A DNA stretch of 64,000 bases from QUBU01 sp014337915 (GCA_030263395.1 SZOW01000002.1:186001-250000), one strand, 5' to 3'; positions 16,078 to 25,738 are shown, counted from the stretch's first letter. Program-made: numbers and translations. The notes: generated from the letters alone by a model not told the origin.

Positions 16078-16161
16078 TGTTCTTCTCCGGTTTGGCGCCA
16101 GGCGCAAGGGGCGCCATTGTAGGTGCTCCGCGCGGCGGCGGCAGCGTCGCCACCGGCGTCC

Positions 16162-18057
16162 TCAGGCGCTGGAGCGCATCCCGGCACGGTAAAGCAGCGC
16201 GGCCACCAGCGCTACCGCCGCCAGGCCGGCCAGCGCGCCCGGCCGCCAGGCAGCGGGCACCGCCAGCAGCTCGGTGCTGCCGGTGATGACGATCGGGATG
16301 GCGAGCAGGATGCCCACCAGCGCCTCGCCGGTGATGAGGCCGGCGGCGAACAGCGTGCCGGCACCTGCGCCGCTGTCGGCGCGGCGCAGCCGCCGCTGCA
16401 CCAGCCAGGCGATGAGGCCACCGACGAAGATCGGCGTGTCCACTTCCAGCGGCAGGTAGATGCCGACCGCCACCGCCAGCACCGGTGCACGCACGGACGC
16501 ACCCCGCCGTCGCAGCCACTCGTCCAGCAGGATGACGGCCAGGCCAATACCCGCACCTGCGGCGACCATGCCCCAGGGCAGGCCGCCGCGGAACACGCCC
16601 TGGGCCACCGACGCCATCAACGTGGCCTGCGGTGCCACCAGCGGCTTCGGATGCGCGGCGCTCGGTTCGCCGATGCCATAGGCCTGCAGCAGGAGGTTGA
16701 GGATCGGGGCCATCACGAACACCGCCACCAGTACGCCCGCGGCCAGCGCTAGCTGCTGCTTCCACGGTGTCGCGCCGACGAGCTGGCCGGTCTTCAGGTC
16801 CTGCAGCAAGTCACCGCCCAGCGAAGCCGCGCAGCACACCACGGCGCCGATCATGATGGCCGCTGCCGGGCCCTGCGCGTTGTCCGGGCCCAGCAGCACC
16901 AGCAGCAATAGCGATGCCAGCAGCATGGTCGCCATGGTGACGCCGGAAATCGGGTTGTTCGAGGAACCCACCAGCCCGGCCATGTAGGCAGCGACCGAGG
17001 AGAACAGGAAACCTGCGACCAGCATGGTGACGGCCATGGCCGCCGCCACGCCGTAGTGCCCGACGATCTGGCCGTAGAGCCCGAAGATCGGCAGCACGCA
17101 GGCCGCGATCCCGGCCAGCACCCAGGGCATGGGCAGGTCGCGATCGCGCGGGTCCACGGCCTGCCCGCGCGAGCGGCGGAACTGGGCAAGGCCGCTGCGC
17201 ACGCCGGAAAGCAGCGAATGGCGGATGGCCACCAGGGCCCAGAGACCGCCGACCAGCATGGCACCGACACCGAGGTAACGGATCTTCTTCGTCCAGATGA
17301 GGTAGGCGAGGTCTGCCGCCGGCAGTCCGGCGGCGCCGGTGAAGGCGGGATCGGCTGGCAGGAACCAGGCGGCGTAGACCGGGATCGCCAGGTTCCAGGA
17401 GATCATGCTGCCGGCAAACACCAGCGCGGCGATGTTCAAGCCGACGATGTAACCGATGCCGAGCAGTGCGGGCGACAGGTTGGTGCCGAAGTAGGCGATG
17501 CCGCGCCCGACGAAGCCGGCCGCCTGCGCGGTGCCCGGCCAGAGCTGCAGTCCGGTCTCGGCGAACTTGATGAGCGCACCGAGCAGGCCCGCCCCCGCCA
17601 GTGCCCGCAGCCCCTGCCCCGCCCGCTCGCCCACGCGCAGGACTTCGGCGACCGCGGTGCCCTCCGGGAACTTCAGGTCCTGTTCGACGATCAGCGCCCG
17701 GCGCAGCGGGATGGTGAGCAGCACCCCGAGCACGCCGCCGATGCCGGCGATCGCCGTGACCCAGAGGTAGGGAAAGTGATCCCAGACGCCCAGCAGCACC
17801 AGTGCCGGCAGCGTGAAGATCGCCGCTGCCGCCAGCGCCTCACCGGCCGAGCCCTGGGTCATCACCAGCGTGTTCTCGCCGATGCCGGCATGGCCGAGCA
17901 GGCGCAGGACGCCCATGGAGATCACCGCGGAGGGAATGCAGGCCGACACCGTCATGCCCGCGAAAAGCCCGAGGTAGGCATTCGCCGCCCCGAGCAGCAC
18001 GGCGAGGATGCCACCGAGGACCAGGGCCCGGAATGTCAGCTCGCGTTGCGCCTGCAT
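16162..18057 (-). CDS. OPT-family oligopeptide transporter
   Basis: The 631-residue integral membrane protein has about 14-16 hydrophobic segments. It opens RELTFRALVLGGILAVLLGA, followed by NAYLGLFAGMTVSACIPSAV, the signature of bacterial OPT proteins; LKFPEGTAVAEVLRVGE and SSNNPISGVTMATML are further family motifs. Bacterial OPT members import peptides or metal-chelate compounds with protons. It starts 12 bp after the POT transporter, in the tatABC-POT-OPT run. Which substrate it carries is not visible. Confidence 0.94.
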   Translation of the reverse strand: MQAQRELTFRALVLGGILAVLLGAANAYLGLFAGMTVSACIPSAVISMGVLRLLGHAGIGENTLVMTQGSAGEALAAAAIFTLPALVLLGVWDHFPYLWVTAIAGIGGVLGVLLTIPLRRALIVEQDLKFPEGTAVAEVLRVGERAGQGLRALAGAGLLGALIKFAETGLQLWPGTAQAAGFVGRGIAYFGTNLSPALLGIGYIVGLNIAALVFAGSMISWNLAIPVYAAWFLPADPAFTGAAGLPAADLAYLIWTKKIRYLGVGAMLVGGLWALVAIRHSLLSGVRSGLAQFRRSRGQAVDPRDRDLPMPWVLAGIAACVLPIFGLYGQIVGHYGVAAAMAVTMLVAGFLFSSVAAYMAGLVGSSNNPISGVTMATMLLASLLLLVLLGPDNAQGPAAAIMIGAVVCCAASLGGDLLQDLKTGQLVGATPWKQQLALAAGVLVAVFVMAPILNLLLQAYGIGEPSAAHPKPLVAPQATLMASVAQGVFRGGLPWGMVAAGAGIGLAVILLDEWLRRRGASVRAPVLAVAVGIYLPLEVDTPIFVGGLIAWLVQRRLRRADSGAGAGTLFAAGLITGEALVGILLAIPIVITGSTELLAVPAAWRPGALAGLAAVALVAALLYRAGMRSSA

Positions 18058-18069
18058 TGGTGGCTCCGG

Positions 18070-19560
18070 TTATCCGGCATCGCCCATCAGGCGACGGATC
18101 GGTCGCGTGAACACCAGGAACAGCATGCCTGCACCGGCCGTCATCAGCACGATCTGCAGGTAGAGCCCTGGCATGTCGGCGAGCACGTCGTCACGGAACT
18201 GGCCGGCGAACAGTCCAGCGAGGATGTTGCCCACCGAAGACGCCAGGAACCAGATGCCCATCATCTGGCCGACGTAGCGCTGTGGCGCGAGGCGGGTGGT
18301 CGCCGACAGCCCGACCGGGCTCAGCGCCAGCTCGCCCAGCGTATGGAACAGGTAGGTGAAGATCAGCCAGGTCGGCAGCGCCTGCCGGCCCGTGGCCACC
18401 AGCGTCGCCGCGCCCAGCATCACGCCGAAGCCGGCCGCCAGCAGCAGCAGACCGATGCCGAACTTCGCCGGGGTCGGCAGGTTCAGGCCGCGTCTTGCGA
18501 GGCCGACCCAGAGCGCGGCGAACACCGGCGCGAAACTGATGACGAACACCGGGTTCAGCGACTGGAACCAGCCGGCGGGAATCTCGAAACCGCCGAGCAT
18601 CCGGTCGGTGTAGCGCTCGGCGAACAGGTTGAGGGAGGAGCCCGACTGCTCGAATCCCGACCAGAAGGTCGCCGCGCCCAGGAACAGCACGATGATGACC
18701 AGCACCCGCTGCTTTTCCTGCCGGTCCAGTCCGCCAAACAGCAGCAGCCAGGCGAAATAGGCCGTGGCCAGGATGGCGATCGCCCAGGCGCTGCCACGGG
18801 CCAGCGCCACAGGCGTCACCTCGATGATGCCGGTGCCGATCAGTACCGCTACCGCGATCACCATGGCGAGGGCAAGCACCACCCGGCGCCAGCTGGAACG
18901 GATCAGCACCGCCTGTTCCGGCACCGCTGGGTCCAGCGTCGGCTTCAGGCCGGCACCGCCGAGCCGCGATCGGCTGGAACGAAAATAGATCAGGCCGGCC
19001 AGCATGCCGACGCCAGCCGCGGCAAAGCCGTAATGCCAGCCGAAGCGCTCGCTCTCGCCAAGCGTGCTGCAGACCAGTGGCCCGAGCCCGGCACCGAGGT
19101 TGATGCCCATGTAGAACAGCGTGAATCCCGCGTCGCGTCGCGCATCATCGCGGGCGTAGAGCGCGCCGACGATGGCGCTGATGTTCGGCTTCAGCAGGCC
19201 GGTGCCGGCGATGATGAACATCAGGCCTGCGAAGAATGTCGGCGTCGCCGGCAGCGCCAGCGTGAAGTGCCCGATGGCGATGATGATGCCGCCAATCCAC
19301 ACCGCCCGCTGTGCGCCGAGCAGCCGGTCGGCAATCCAGCCGCCGGGCAGCGCGACGATGTAGACCGCCGCGGAGTACAGGCCGTAGATCGCGGTGGCCG
19401 CCTGGTCGTCCAGGCCCATGCCGCTGCCGGCGTCCACCAGGAACAGCACCAGCAGCGCACGCATGCCGTAGTAGCTGAAGCGTTCCCAGAGTTCGGTGAA
19501 GAACAGCGTCCTCAGGCCGGCCGGGTGTCCCAGCGGCGGCGGCGCCTGGGCGCCGGTCAT
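18070..19560 (-). CDS. POT/PTR2-family proton-dependent peptide transporter
   Basis: The 496-residue, 12-14 helix protein has the ExxER motif FFTELWERFSYYGMRALL in helix 1, which couples protons, and the PTR2 motif FTLFYMGINLGAGLGPLV. Further helices include SLNPVFVISFAPVFAALW and FHTLGELALSPVGLS. It imports di- and tripeptides across the inner membrane. Its ATG overlaps the tatC stop by four bases (ATGA), so it is translated from the tat transcript. The OPT transporter follows directly. Confidence 0.96.
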   Translation of the reverse strand: MTGAQAPPPLGHPAGLRTLFFTELWERFSYYGMRALLVLFLVDAGSGMGLDDQAATAIYGLYSAAVYIVALPGGWIADRLLGAQRAVWIGGIIIAIGHFTLALPATPTFFAGLMFIIAGTGLLKPNISAIVGALYARDDARRDAGFTLFYMGINLGAGLGPLVCSTLGESERFGWHYGFAAAGVGMLAGLIYFRSSRSRLGGAGLKPTLDPAVPEQAVLIRSSWRRVVLALAMVIAVAVLIGTGIIEVTPVALARGSAWAIAILATAYFAWLLLFGGLDRQEKQRVLVIIVLFLGAATFWSGFEQSGSSLNLFAERYTDRMLGGFEIPAGWFQSLNPVFVISFAPVFAALWVGLARRGLNLPTPAKFGIGLLLLAAGFGVMLGAATLVATGRQALPTWLIFTYLFHTLGELALSPVGLSATTRLAPQRYVGQMMGIWFLASSVGNILAGLFAGQFRDDVLADMPGLYLQIVLMTAGAGMLFLVFTRPIRRLMGDAG

Positions 19561-20339
19561 GCAGCGCTCTTGTCCGTGGCCGTTGCCGCGCCCGACGGGT
19601 ACATGAGCCTGGCCATCAGCAATCCACCCTCGAACAGGCCGTACATGGGTAGCGCGAGCATGAACTGGGAGATGACGTCGGGGGGCGTCAGCACGGCGCC
19701 GACGACGAACGAGCCCAGGAAGATGTACGGGCGCTGCCTGGCCAGCGTCTCGGCCCTGACCAGCCCGGTGGCGATGAGCAGCACCGTGGCCACGGGAACC
19801 TCGAAGGCGAGGCCGAAGGAAAAGCAGGTCAGCAGTGTGAAGTCGAGGTAGCTGTTGATGTCCGTCATCATGGTGACGCCCTCGGGGGTCGTCGCTGCAA
19901 AGTAGTGGAACACCGTCGGGAACACCAGGAAGTAGGCGAAGGCCACCCCGATATAGAACAGGATGACGCTGGATACCAGCAACGGCACGGCAAAGCGCTT
20001 CTCGCGCCGGTACAGCCCGGGTGCGACGAATGCCCAGACCTGGTAGAGCACGACGGGCATGGCGAGGAACAGCGCCACGAAGAAGGTCGTCTTGATGGGC
20101 GTGAGGAACGGCGCGGTGACCTGGGTGGCGATCATCTTCGCGCCCTCCGGCAACTGTTTCATCAGCGGCCGGGCCACCAGGGTGAAGATGCGGCTCGCGA
20201 AGGGCAGCAGGGCGATGCAGATCACCGCCACGGCCAGCACTGCCCGCAGCAGCCGGCTGCGCAGCTCGATGAGGTGGGACATGAGCGTCCCCTCCTCGAG
20301 CACCTCGTCGTCAGGATTGTCGTGCTTGTCCCCTGCCAT
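19557..20339 (-). CDS. tatC: Sec-independent translocase subunit TatC
   Basis: The 260-residue protein has six membrane helices and the TatC motifs MSHLIELRSRLLRA near the N-terminus (with Glu essential for signal-peptide binding) and FAPGLYRREKRFAVPLL, plus FGLAFEVPVATVLL and ALTPPDVISQFMLALP-like stretches. With TatB it forms the receptor for twin-arginine signal peptides. It is third in tatA-tatB-tatC and overlaps the following POT gene by four bases. Confidence 0.98.
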   Translation of the reverse strand: MAGDKHDNPDDEVLEEGTLMSHLIELRSRLLRAVLAVAVICIALLPFASRIFTLVARPLMKQLPEGAKMIATQVTAPFLTPIKTTFFVALFLAMPVVLYQVWAFVAPGLYRREKRFAVPLLVSSVILFYIGVAFAYFLVFPTVFHYFAATTPEGVTMMTDINSYLDFTLLTCFSFGLAFEVPVATVLLIATGLVRAETLARQRPYIFLGSFVVGAVLTPPDVISQFMLALPMYGLFEGGLLMARLMYPSGAATATDKSAA

Positions 20340-20354
20340 GCCTGCCTGCCGGGG

Positions 20355-20717
20355 TCAGGGCCGGGCGTCGCCGGACGGCGGGTGGCCGTCCGGCCCCGGA
20401 GCGGCGCCCTCTGTGGCCGGCTCGGCCACACCGTCCGTCTGGGGCCGGTCGTGGCTGGCTGCGCCGTGCGGCTTCAGGTCGTCGACACCGGGGCGGCTGT
20501 AGTCCGGGGTCGCGGCCTGCGGCGGGTCCATGATCCGGCGCGGATCCACGGCGTTCATCTCTTCCTGGAACTGGGTGCTGAGCATGCGGGCCATGCGGCG
20601 CGCCTTGCCGGCCCACTGCCCGATCTGGGAGGCAACCCTGGGCAGGCGCTCAGGACCCAGCACGAGCAGTGCCAGGACGAAGATGACCACCAGTTCGGAG
20701 AAGCCGACGTCGAACAT
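20355..20717 (-). CDS. tatB: Sec-independent translocase subunit TatB
   Basis: The 120-residue protein begins MFDVGFSELVVIFVLALLVL, with Glu8 in the short membrane helix and the GPERLP hinge that identifies TatB. An amphipathic helix and a Pro/Asp-rich tail follow. It works with TatC in recognising folded proteins with twin-arginine signals. It lies 75 bp after tatA and 15 bp before tatC. Confidence 0.97.
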   Translation of the reverse strand: MFDVGFSELVVIFVLALLVLGPERLPRVASQIGQWAGKARRMARMLSTQFQEEMNAVDPRRIMDPPQAATPDYSRPGVDDLKPHGAASHDRPQTDGVAEPATEGAAPGPDGHPPSGDARP

Positions 20718-20792
20718 GCAGGATCAGCCCGTGCCGTGCCTGGACCGAGCTGTCCTGGCAGGATTCATCCGCGGCACCAGGTCCGGGTGCGG

Positions 20793-21026
20793 TCAGCCGT
20801 GCTTCTTGCCAGCGGCTTCGTTCTGGCGGCTCTCGGTGAAGTCCGCGTCAGCCTGCTTGTTGATCTGCTTCGGTGGCTCGTCCTGGTCGGCCTCCGACAT
20901 CGCCTTGCGGAACCCTTTCACCGCGCTGCCGAGATCAGTGCCGATGGAGCTCAGGCGCTTGGTGCCGAAGATGAGCACGGCAATCGCCAGGACGATCAGC
21001 CAGTGCCAGATGCTCAGAGATCCCAT
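20793..21026 (-). CDS. tatA: Sec-independent translocase subunit TatA
   Basis: The 77-residue protein starts MGSLSIWHWLIVLAIAVLIF, the TatA membrane helix, followed by FGTKRLSSIGTDLG and the amphipathic helix VKGFRKAMSEADQDE. It oligomerises to form the twin-arginine transport pore. The frame extends upstream, but the ATG at 21026 gives the family start. It is first of the tatABC genes and lies 121 bp downstream of dtd on the same strand. Confidence 0.97.
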   Translation of the reverse strand: MGSLSIWHWLIVLAIAVLIFGTKRLSSIGTDLGSAVKGFRKAMSEADQDEPPKQINKQADADFTESRQNEAAGKKHG

Positions 21027-21147
21027 GACAACGCTCCAGGGGGCACTCCGTGCCCTCGCCAACAGGCCTCAATCATACGGCAAAACACCGCTGCGACCTT
21101 GATACCTGGCCCTCGTTTTGGCTGCTGCCCGGTCGCTGCCGGCGCTG

Positions 21148-21603
21148 TCACGCATCAGGCTGCGGTGGCGTGCGCAGCATGAAGGTCACCGGGCCCTGGT
21201 TCACCAGGCTCACCGCCATGTCCGCGCCGAAGCGCCCGGTTGCCACCCGCGCTCCTTGCGCCGCGACCTCGCGCACCAGGACATCGAAGAGCCCCTGGCC
21301 GATGGCCGGATCGGCGGCACCAGAGAAGCTCGGCCGGTTGCCGCGGTTGGTATCCGCGGCCAGCGTGAACTGCGGCACGAGCAGCAGGGCACCGCCCGCC
21401 TCGCGCACATCGAGGTTCATCTTGCCGGCCGCATCGGGGAAAACGCGGTAGGCCACCAGGCGCTCTGCCAGGCGGCGGGCCTGGCCGGGGCCATCGCCGC
21501 GCTCGACCGCCACCAGCACCAGCAGCCCGGTTCCGATCTGCCCCACCAGCTCCCCGGCGACACGGACGCTGGCCTCTGAAACGCGCTGCAACAAGCCGAT
21601 CAT
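21148..21603 (-). CDS. dtd: D-aminoacyl-tRNA deacylase
   Basis: The 151-residue protein starts MIGLLQRVSEASVRVAGELV. It has the two catalytic motifs: the SQ-type motif appears as VPQFTLAADTNRGNRPSFS, and NQGPVTFML near the C-terminus is the Gly-cis-Pro motif. It removes D-amino acids wrongly attached to tRNA. The length fits the family (about 145). An in-frame extension to 21702 is not supported by the family N-terminus. Confidence 0.96.
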   Translation of the reverse strand: MIGLLQRVSEASVRVAGELVGQIGTGLLVLVAVERGDGPGQARRLAERLVAYRVFPDAAGKMNLDVREAGGALLLVPQFTLAADTNRGNRPSFSGAADPAIGQGLFDVLVREVAAQGARVATGRFGADMAVSLVNQGPVTFMLRTPPQPDA

Positions 21604-21689
21604 CGGCTGCGGAGGATACGGGCCCTCCGGGAAAAAAGGCAGTGGCTTGAGCCTGCAAAGGTGGTGTCTGGCCGGATGCCGGCCGATCC

Positions 21690-21955
21690 ACTTTTGCGCC
21701 ACAAATCAGCAAAAAATTGGGCTATGACAGATGTCAGGCAGTCATGGTGCTCCAAATCAAAGACCGCTAAATTGGAAAACTAACAAAGTGGGATTATTGG
21801 CCTAATTGATGGTTTGAAATCGATAAAAGTGTACTTATCAATGCACAATACAAAAAATAAATATGTCAGGCACAATTTAATATTAACAGTGTCAATAAAC
21901 TCACAATATATTTCCGGTGATTCTATTCACAAATTGCTGCTGACCGGTCCAGAGA
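21690..21955. other. AT-rich island in the leader of the opp operon
   Basis: The 446 bases between dtd (start 21603) and the binding-protein gene (ATG 22050) hold no convincing gene. From about 21690 to 21955 the base composition falls to roughly one-third GC, in sharp contrast to flanking DNA near two-thirds GC. A 10-base direct repeat, ATGTCAGGCA, occurs at 21731-21740 and 21863-21872. On the minus strand a perfect TTGACA lies at about 21890-21895, but no good -10 follows at the right distance. The 68-residue ORF at 21814-22020 has no recognisable features. Confidence 0.6.
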
Positions 21956-22049
21956 ACGCAGTTACGCGGCCGGAGCCGGCGCTGGCAGAATGGTGCCGAT
22001 GTTGTCGGCGTCGCGCTTGAGACCTGTACCCCACGGCGGCGTCCGCTTG

Positions 22050-23897
22050 ATGGTCGTGGTCCGTGCCGCCGTGCTGGCGCTGCTCCTGGTCCTGGCGGGT
22101 TGCGCAGACCCGGCTGGACCGGCGCCGCGCGAGGCTGCCGACCTCGACGGAAATGCCAGCATCAAGACCTTCCGCTATTCGCTGGACCAGGCACCCTCGT
22201 CGCTCGATCCGGTCCAGGCCGCCAATGTCTACGCGAACCACGTGGTGCTGAACGCCTACGACACCCTGTTCGCGTACAAGTACCTCGCGCGGCCCTACCA
22301 GCTGAAACCCAACCTGGCTGATGGCTGGCCGGAGATTTCCCCGGACCTGCTGGTCTACCGGATCCGCATCAAGCACGGCGTCCGGTTCCAGGACGATCCC
22401 GCCTTTGCAGGCGGCAAGGGCCGGGAGCTGGTCGCCGCAGATTTCGTCTACTCGCTCAAGCGCCAGTTCGATCCGAAAAACCGGCCACAGGGCGCATGGC
22501 TCTGGCAGGGGCGTATCGCCGGACTCGACGACTGGAAAGCGGCTGGTTCGGACTACGATCGCGAGGTTCCGGGCCTGCGGGCGCTGGATCGCTACACCAT
22601 CGAGATCCGGCTGCTGCGCCCCTTCCCGCAGCTGCTCGATACGCTTGCACTGGGCTTCTCTGCAGTGGTGCCGCGGGAAGCAGCCGAACACTACGGCCGC
22701 GAACTAGGAACCCATCCGGTCGGTTCCGGACCGTTCAGGGTCGTCTCCTACGACAGCTCACGCGTGGTCTTCGCACGCAACACGGCATTCCGCCAGGAGC
22801 CGGTGGACCTGCAGGCCGAGGGCTATGATCCAGCCACCCAGCGCTACACCGGTGTCGAGCGCATCCAGGGCCGCTCGCCGCCGTTCGTGGACCGCCTGGT
22901 CATCGACTTCGCCAGCGACGATGCCTCGCGCTGGAACTCCTTCATCAAGGGCAACGAGATCCAGGTGACCGGCGTGCCGGCGGAAAAGGTGGATGAGTTC
23001 CTGGAGTCGTATGATCCGGTGCAGCTGAAGCCCGATTACGCACGCAGGTACCAAGTGGCTTCGGGCCTCGAGGCGGGATTCGTCTTCGAGACCTTCAACA
23101 TGGATTTCCCGGAGTTCGGCTACAACCCGGACCCGGAGCGGGAACGGCGCAACAAGGCTCTGCGTTGCGCCATCATCAAGACCTTCGACTGGGAAGCACG
23201 CAACCAGAGCTGGTACTTCGGCCTGGGCACGGTGTTTCCCGGCATCATCGTGCCCGTGGTGCCGGAGTTCGACCCGCAACTGTCGCGGACCAGCGTGACC
23301 CGCGACGTCGCCGGCGCCCGGCGCCTGCTGCGGGAGAACGGCTGGACAGCGGAGAACCTGCCGGTCCTGGTCTACGGGCAGAGCGCCGGGGTGAAGCCGC
23401 GCATGTTCTTCGAGCAGTTTCGCGCCCAGCTCATGGACATCGGCTGGCCGCAGGAGAAGGTGGTGCTCAAGCAGTACGCGACCTTCGGTGACCTGGGCCG
23501 GGCCTGGAAGGAAAGCCGCCTGCCCATCGTGTCCAAGGGCTGGGGCCTCGATTACCCTGATGCGGAGAACACATTGCAGCTTTTCTATGGGCCGAATGGC
23601 TCTCCCGGCTCGAACGACGCCAACTACCGCAATCCCGAGTATGACCGGCTCTACGAGAAGGCCGCTGTGATGCTGCCCTCGCCGGAGCGCAGGGCGCTTT
23701 ACCGGCGCATGAACCAGATGATCATCGATGACTGCGTGGCCATCACCGGCCTGTCCCGCAAGCGCATCTACCTCTGGCACAAGAACGTCGTCGCGCTGCC
23801 GGACCGGGAGATCGTCGGCGGCTTCTTCCTCAGGTACGTGGACGTGCTGCCGGAGGGCGAGAGCGCCCGGCCAGCGGACCTGGAGCCCGCGGGCTGA
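22050..23897 (+). CDS. oppA: Peptide ABC transporter substrate-binding lipoprotein (OppA/SBP family 5)
   Basis: The 615-residue protein has a lipoprotein signal with lipobox LVLAGC (Cys at residue 17), then a family-5 solute-binding domain. The usual features are SLDPVQAANVYANHVV, ADGWPEISPDLLVYRIRIK-like strands, HPVGSGPFRVVSYD and KGWGLDYPDAENTLQLFYGP near the C-terminus. It captures oligopeptides in the periplasm for the OppBCDF complex encoded next to it. A start at 21990 would add 20 residues before the lipoprotein signal and is less likely. The stop overlaps the oppB ATG by one base. Confidence 0.93.
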   Translation: MVVVRAAVLALLLVLAGCADPAGPAPREAADLDGNASIKTFRYSLDQAPSSLDPVQAANVYANHVVLNAYDTLFAYKYLARPYQLKPNLADGWPEISPDLLVYRIRIKHGVRFQDDPAFAGGKGRELVAADFVYSLKRQFDPKNRPQGAWLWQGRIAGLDDWKAAGSDYDREVPGLRALDRYTIEIRLLRPFPQLLDTLALGFSAVVPREAAEHYGRELGTHPVGSGPFRVVSYDSSRVVFARNTAFRQEPVDLQAEGYDPATQRYTGVERIQGRSPPFVDRLVIDFASDDASRWNSFIKGNEIQVTGVPAEKVDEFLESYDPVQLKPDYARRYQVASGLEAGFVFETFNMDFPEFGYNPDPERERRNKALRCAIIKTFDWEARNQSWYFGLGTVFPGIIVPVVPEFDPQLSRTSVTRDVAGARRLLRENGWTAENLPVLVYGQSAGVKPRMFFEQFRAQLMDIGWPQEKVVLKQYATFGDLGRAWKESRLPIVSKGWGLDYPDAENTLQLFYGPNGSPGSNDANYRNPEYDRLYEKAAVMLPSPERRALYRRMNQMIIDDCVAITGLSRKRIYLWHKNVVALPDREIVGGFFLRYVDVLPEGESARPADLEPAG

Positions 23898-24850
23898 TGG
23901 ACATCCTGCAGTACGCGCTGCGCCGGCTGCTGGCGGGTCTGCCGCTGCTGCTCGGCGTGACGCTGTTCAGCTTCACGCTGATGGTCTATTTCGGGCCGGA
24001 CAAGACCTTCGAGCTGCTGGGCAAAAACCCGACGGCGCAGGAGATTGCCGAGGTCCGCCACCAGCTGGGCTACGACCGGCCCTTCGTTCTGCGCTACGGC
24101 GAGTACCTGCGTGAACTCGCCACCGTTGATTTCGGCAACTCCGATTCCACGGGCGAGAGGGTGTCGAGCCTGCTGGCGCGGACCATCCCCGTGTCGCTGG
24201 CCCTGGAGCTGCCGGGGTTCGTCCTCGGCAACCTGCTGGGCATCGCGCTGGCGCTGCTGGCCGCCTACCACCGCGGCCGCTGGCCCGACAAGCTGATCAT
24301 GGGCCTTTCGGTGATCGGCATGAGCATCAGCTTCCTGGTGGTGATCTTCGTGTTCCAGATCTGGTTCTGCACCAGCCACGGTCTGGACCTGTTCCCGGTG
24401 CGCGGCTGGGGCACCGCCAGCCTTGCCGACTACCTGCGCCATGTCACCGTGCCGACGCTGGCCATGGTGTTCGTGGCCCTGGGCTACAACACGCGCTTCT
24501 ACCGCGCGGTGATCGTCGAGGAGATGGGCCGTGACCATGTGCGTACCGCGCGGGCCTTCGGTGCGGCACCGGCGCGGCTGTTCTGGCGCGACATCCTCAA
24601 GAACTGTGCCATCCCGGTCATCACCCGCATCGTTTTCACCATCCCGGCCATCGTCATCGGCGGGGCGCTGCTTCTCGAGACCAGCTTCGGCATCCCGGGC
24701 GTCGGCAAGGCCGCCTACGAGGCCATTATCAGCGGCGACCAGCCGGTGCTGAAGGCCGTGGTCGGGCTGACCACGGCGCTGTTCGTGATCGCGCTATTGG
24801 TGGCCGACATCCTCTACCGCGCGGTGGATCCGCGGGTGTCGCTGGAATGA
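23897..24850 (+). CDS. oppB: Peptide ABC transporter permease (OppB-like)
   Basis: The 317-residue permease starts MDILQYALRRLLAGLPLLLG, typical of OppB/DppB. It has the N-terminal soluble loop (LGKNPTAQEIAEVRHQLGYD) and an EAA motif VRTARAFGAAPARLFWRDIL that docks to the ATPases. About six membrane helices are predicted. It forms the membrane channel with OppC. It is tightly packed: one-base overlap with the upstream gene and four bases (ATGA) with oppC. Confidence 0.95.
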   Translation: MDILQYALRRLLAGLPLLLGVTLFSFTLMVYFGPDKTFELLGKNPTAQEIAEVRHQLGYDRPFVLRYGEYLRELATVDFGNSDSTGERVSSLLARTIPVSLALELPGFVLGNLLGIALALLAAYHRGRWPDKLIMGLSVIGMSISFLVVIFVFQIWFCTSHGLDLFPVRGWGTASLADYLRHVTVPTLAMVFVALGYNTRFYRAVIVEEMGRDHVRTARAFGAAPARLFWRDILKNCAIPVITRIVFTIPAIVIGGALLLETSFGIPGVGKAAYEAIISGDQPVLKAVVGLTTALFVIALLVADILYRAVDPRVSLE

Positions 24851-25734
24851 ACGCCGCCCAGCCCGGCCTGCCGGCCGCCACGGCACCGCGCGCCTCCCTG
24901 TGGCGCACCGCGCTGTACAAGCTGCGGCGCGATCGCGCGGGTCTGCTTGGACTCGCAGTGGTGGTGCTCTACCTGGTCGCCGCCGTCGGTGCCTGGTGCG
25001 GCTGGTGGGCCGGCGACTGGGCGCTGATCACCGGCACCAAGTGGGGCCCGGTGTCGGCGCAGCACTGGTTTGGTACCAACATCATCGGCCAGGACATCTT
25101 CCAGCGTGCCATCTACAGCACCGGGACCGCCTTCCAGGTGGGTCTGGTGGTTGCGGTGCTGGCGGTGGGCATGGGTGCGGTGATCGGCGCCGTCGGCGGC
25201 TTCTTCGCCGCCACCTGGATCGACGAGATCGTGCTGTGGCTGATGGGCGTGCTCGATGCCATTCCGTTCTACCTCATGGTGGCGGCAATCGCCTTCGCCC
25301 TGGCCGACAACCCCTACGCGATGCATGTCGCCATGGTGTCGACCTTCTGGACAACGACCGGGCGGCTGGTGCGGGGCGAGGTCATCAAGCTGCGCGGGCT
25401 GGAATTCGTCGAGGCGGCACGCGCCATCGGCGTGCCGCCGGTGGCCATCATCTTCCGGCACATCCTGCCGAATACCTTCCATATCCTGCTGGTGCAGCTG
25501 ACGCTGTGTTTCGTCGATGCCATCAAGGCGGAGGTGGTCCTGAGCTTCCTCGGGCTGGGGGTGAAGGACGGCATGAGCTGGGGCCTGATGATCAGCGAGA
25601 GCACGCTGGAGTTCCTCGCCGGGCATTTCAACAACCTGATCGTCGCCTCGGCGCTGCTGTTCGGGCTGGTGTTCGCCTTCAACATGCTGGCCGATGCACT
25701 GCAGGACGCCCTGGATCCGAAGCAGGTGGCCTGA
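24847..25734 (+). CDS. oppC: Peptide ABC transporter permease (OppC-like)
   Basis: The 295-residue permease has the OppC N-terminus (WRTALYKLRRDRAGLLGLAV), a periplasmic loop containing HWFGTNIIGQDIFQRAIYST, and the EAA docking motif FVEAARAIGVPPVAIIFRHI. The typical VLSFLGLGVKDGMSWGLMI follows. It pairs with OppB to form the transmembrane path. It overlaps oppB by four bases, and oppD starts five bases after its stop. Confidence 0.95.
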   Translation: MNAAQPGLPAATAPRASLWRTALYKLRRDRAGLLGLAVVVLYLVAAVGAWCGWWAGDWALITGTKWGPVSAQHWFGTNIIGQDIFQRAIYSTGTAFQVGLVVAVLAVGMGAVIGAVGGFFAATWIDEIVLWLMGVLDAIPFYLMVAAIAFALADNPYAMHVAMVSTFWTTTGRLVRGEVIKLRGLEFVEAARAIGVPPVAIIFRHILPNTFHILLVQLTLCFVDAIKAEVVLSFLGLGVKDGMSWGLMISESTLEFLAGHFNNLIVASALLFGLVFAFNMLADALQDALDPKQVA

Positions 25735-25738
25735 GGTG

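Noticed and set aside
17056..19851. Very long open frame (931 codons) on the plus strand
   Set aside because: It is antisense to the OPT and POT transporter genes, has a composition dominated by Arg, Gln, Asp and His as expected for the complement of high-GC membrane-protein codons, and matches no family.
21814..22020. 68-residue ORF in the AT-rich island
   Set aside because: No Shine-Dalgarno site, no recognisable motif, and its 3' part runs into the GC-rich leader of the binding-protein gene.
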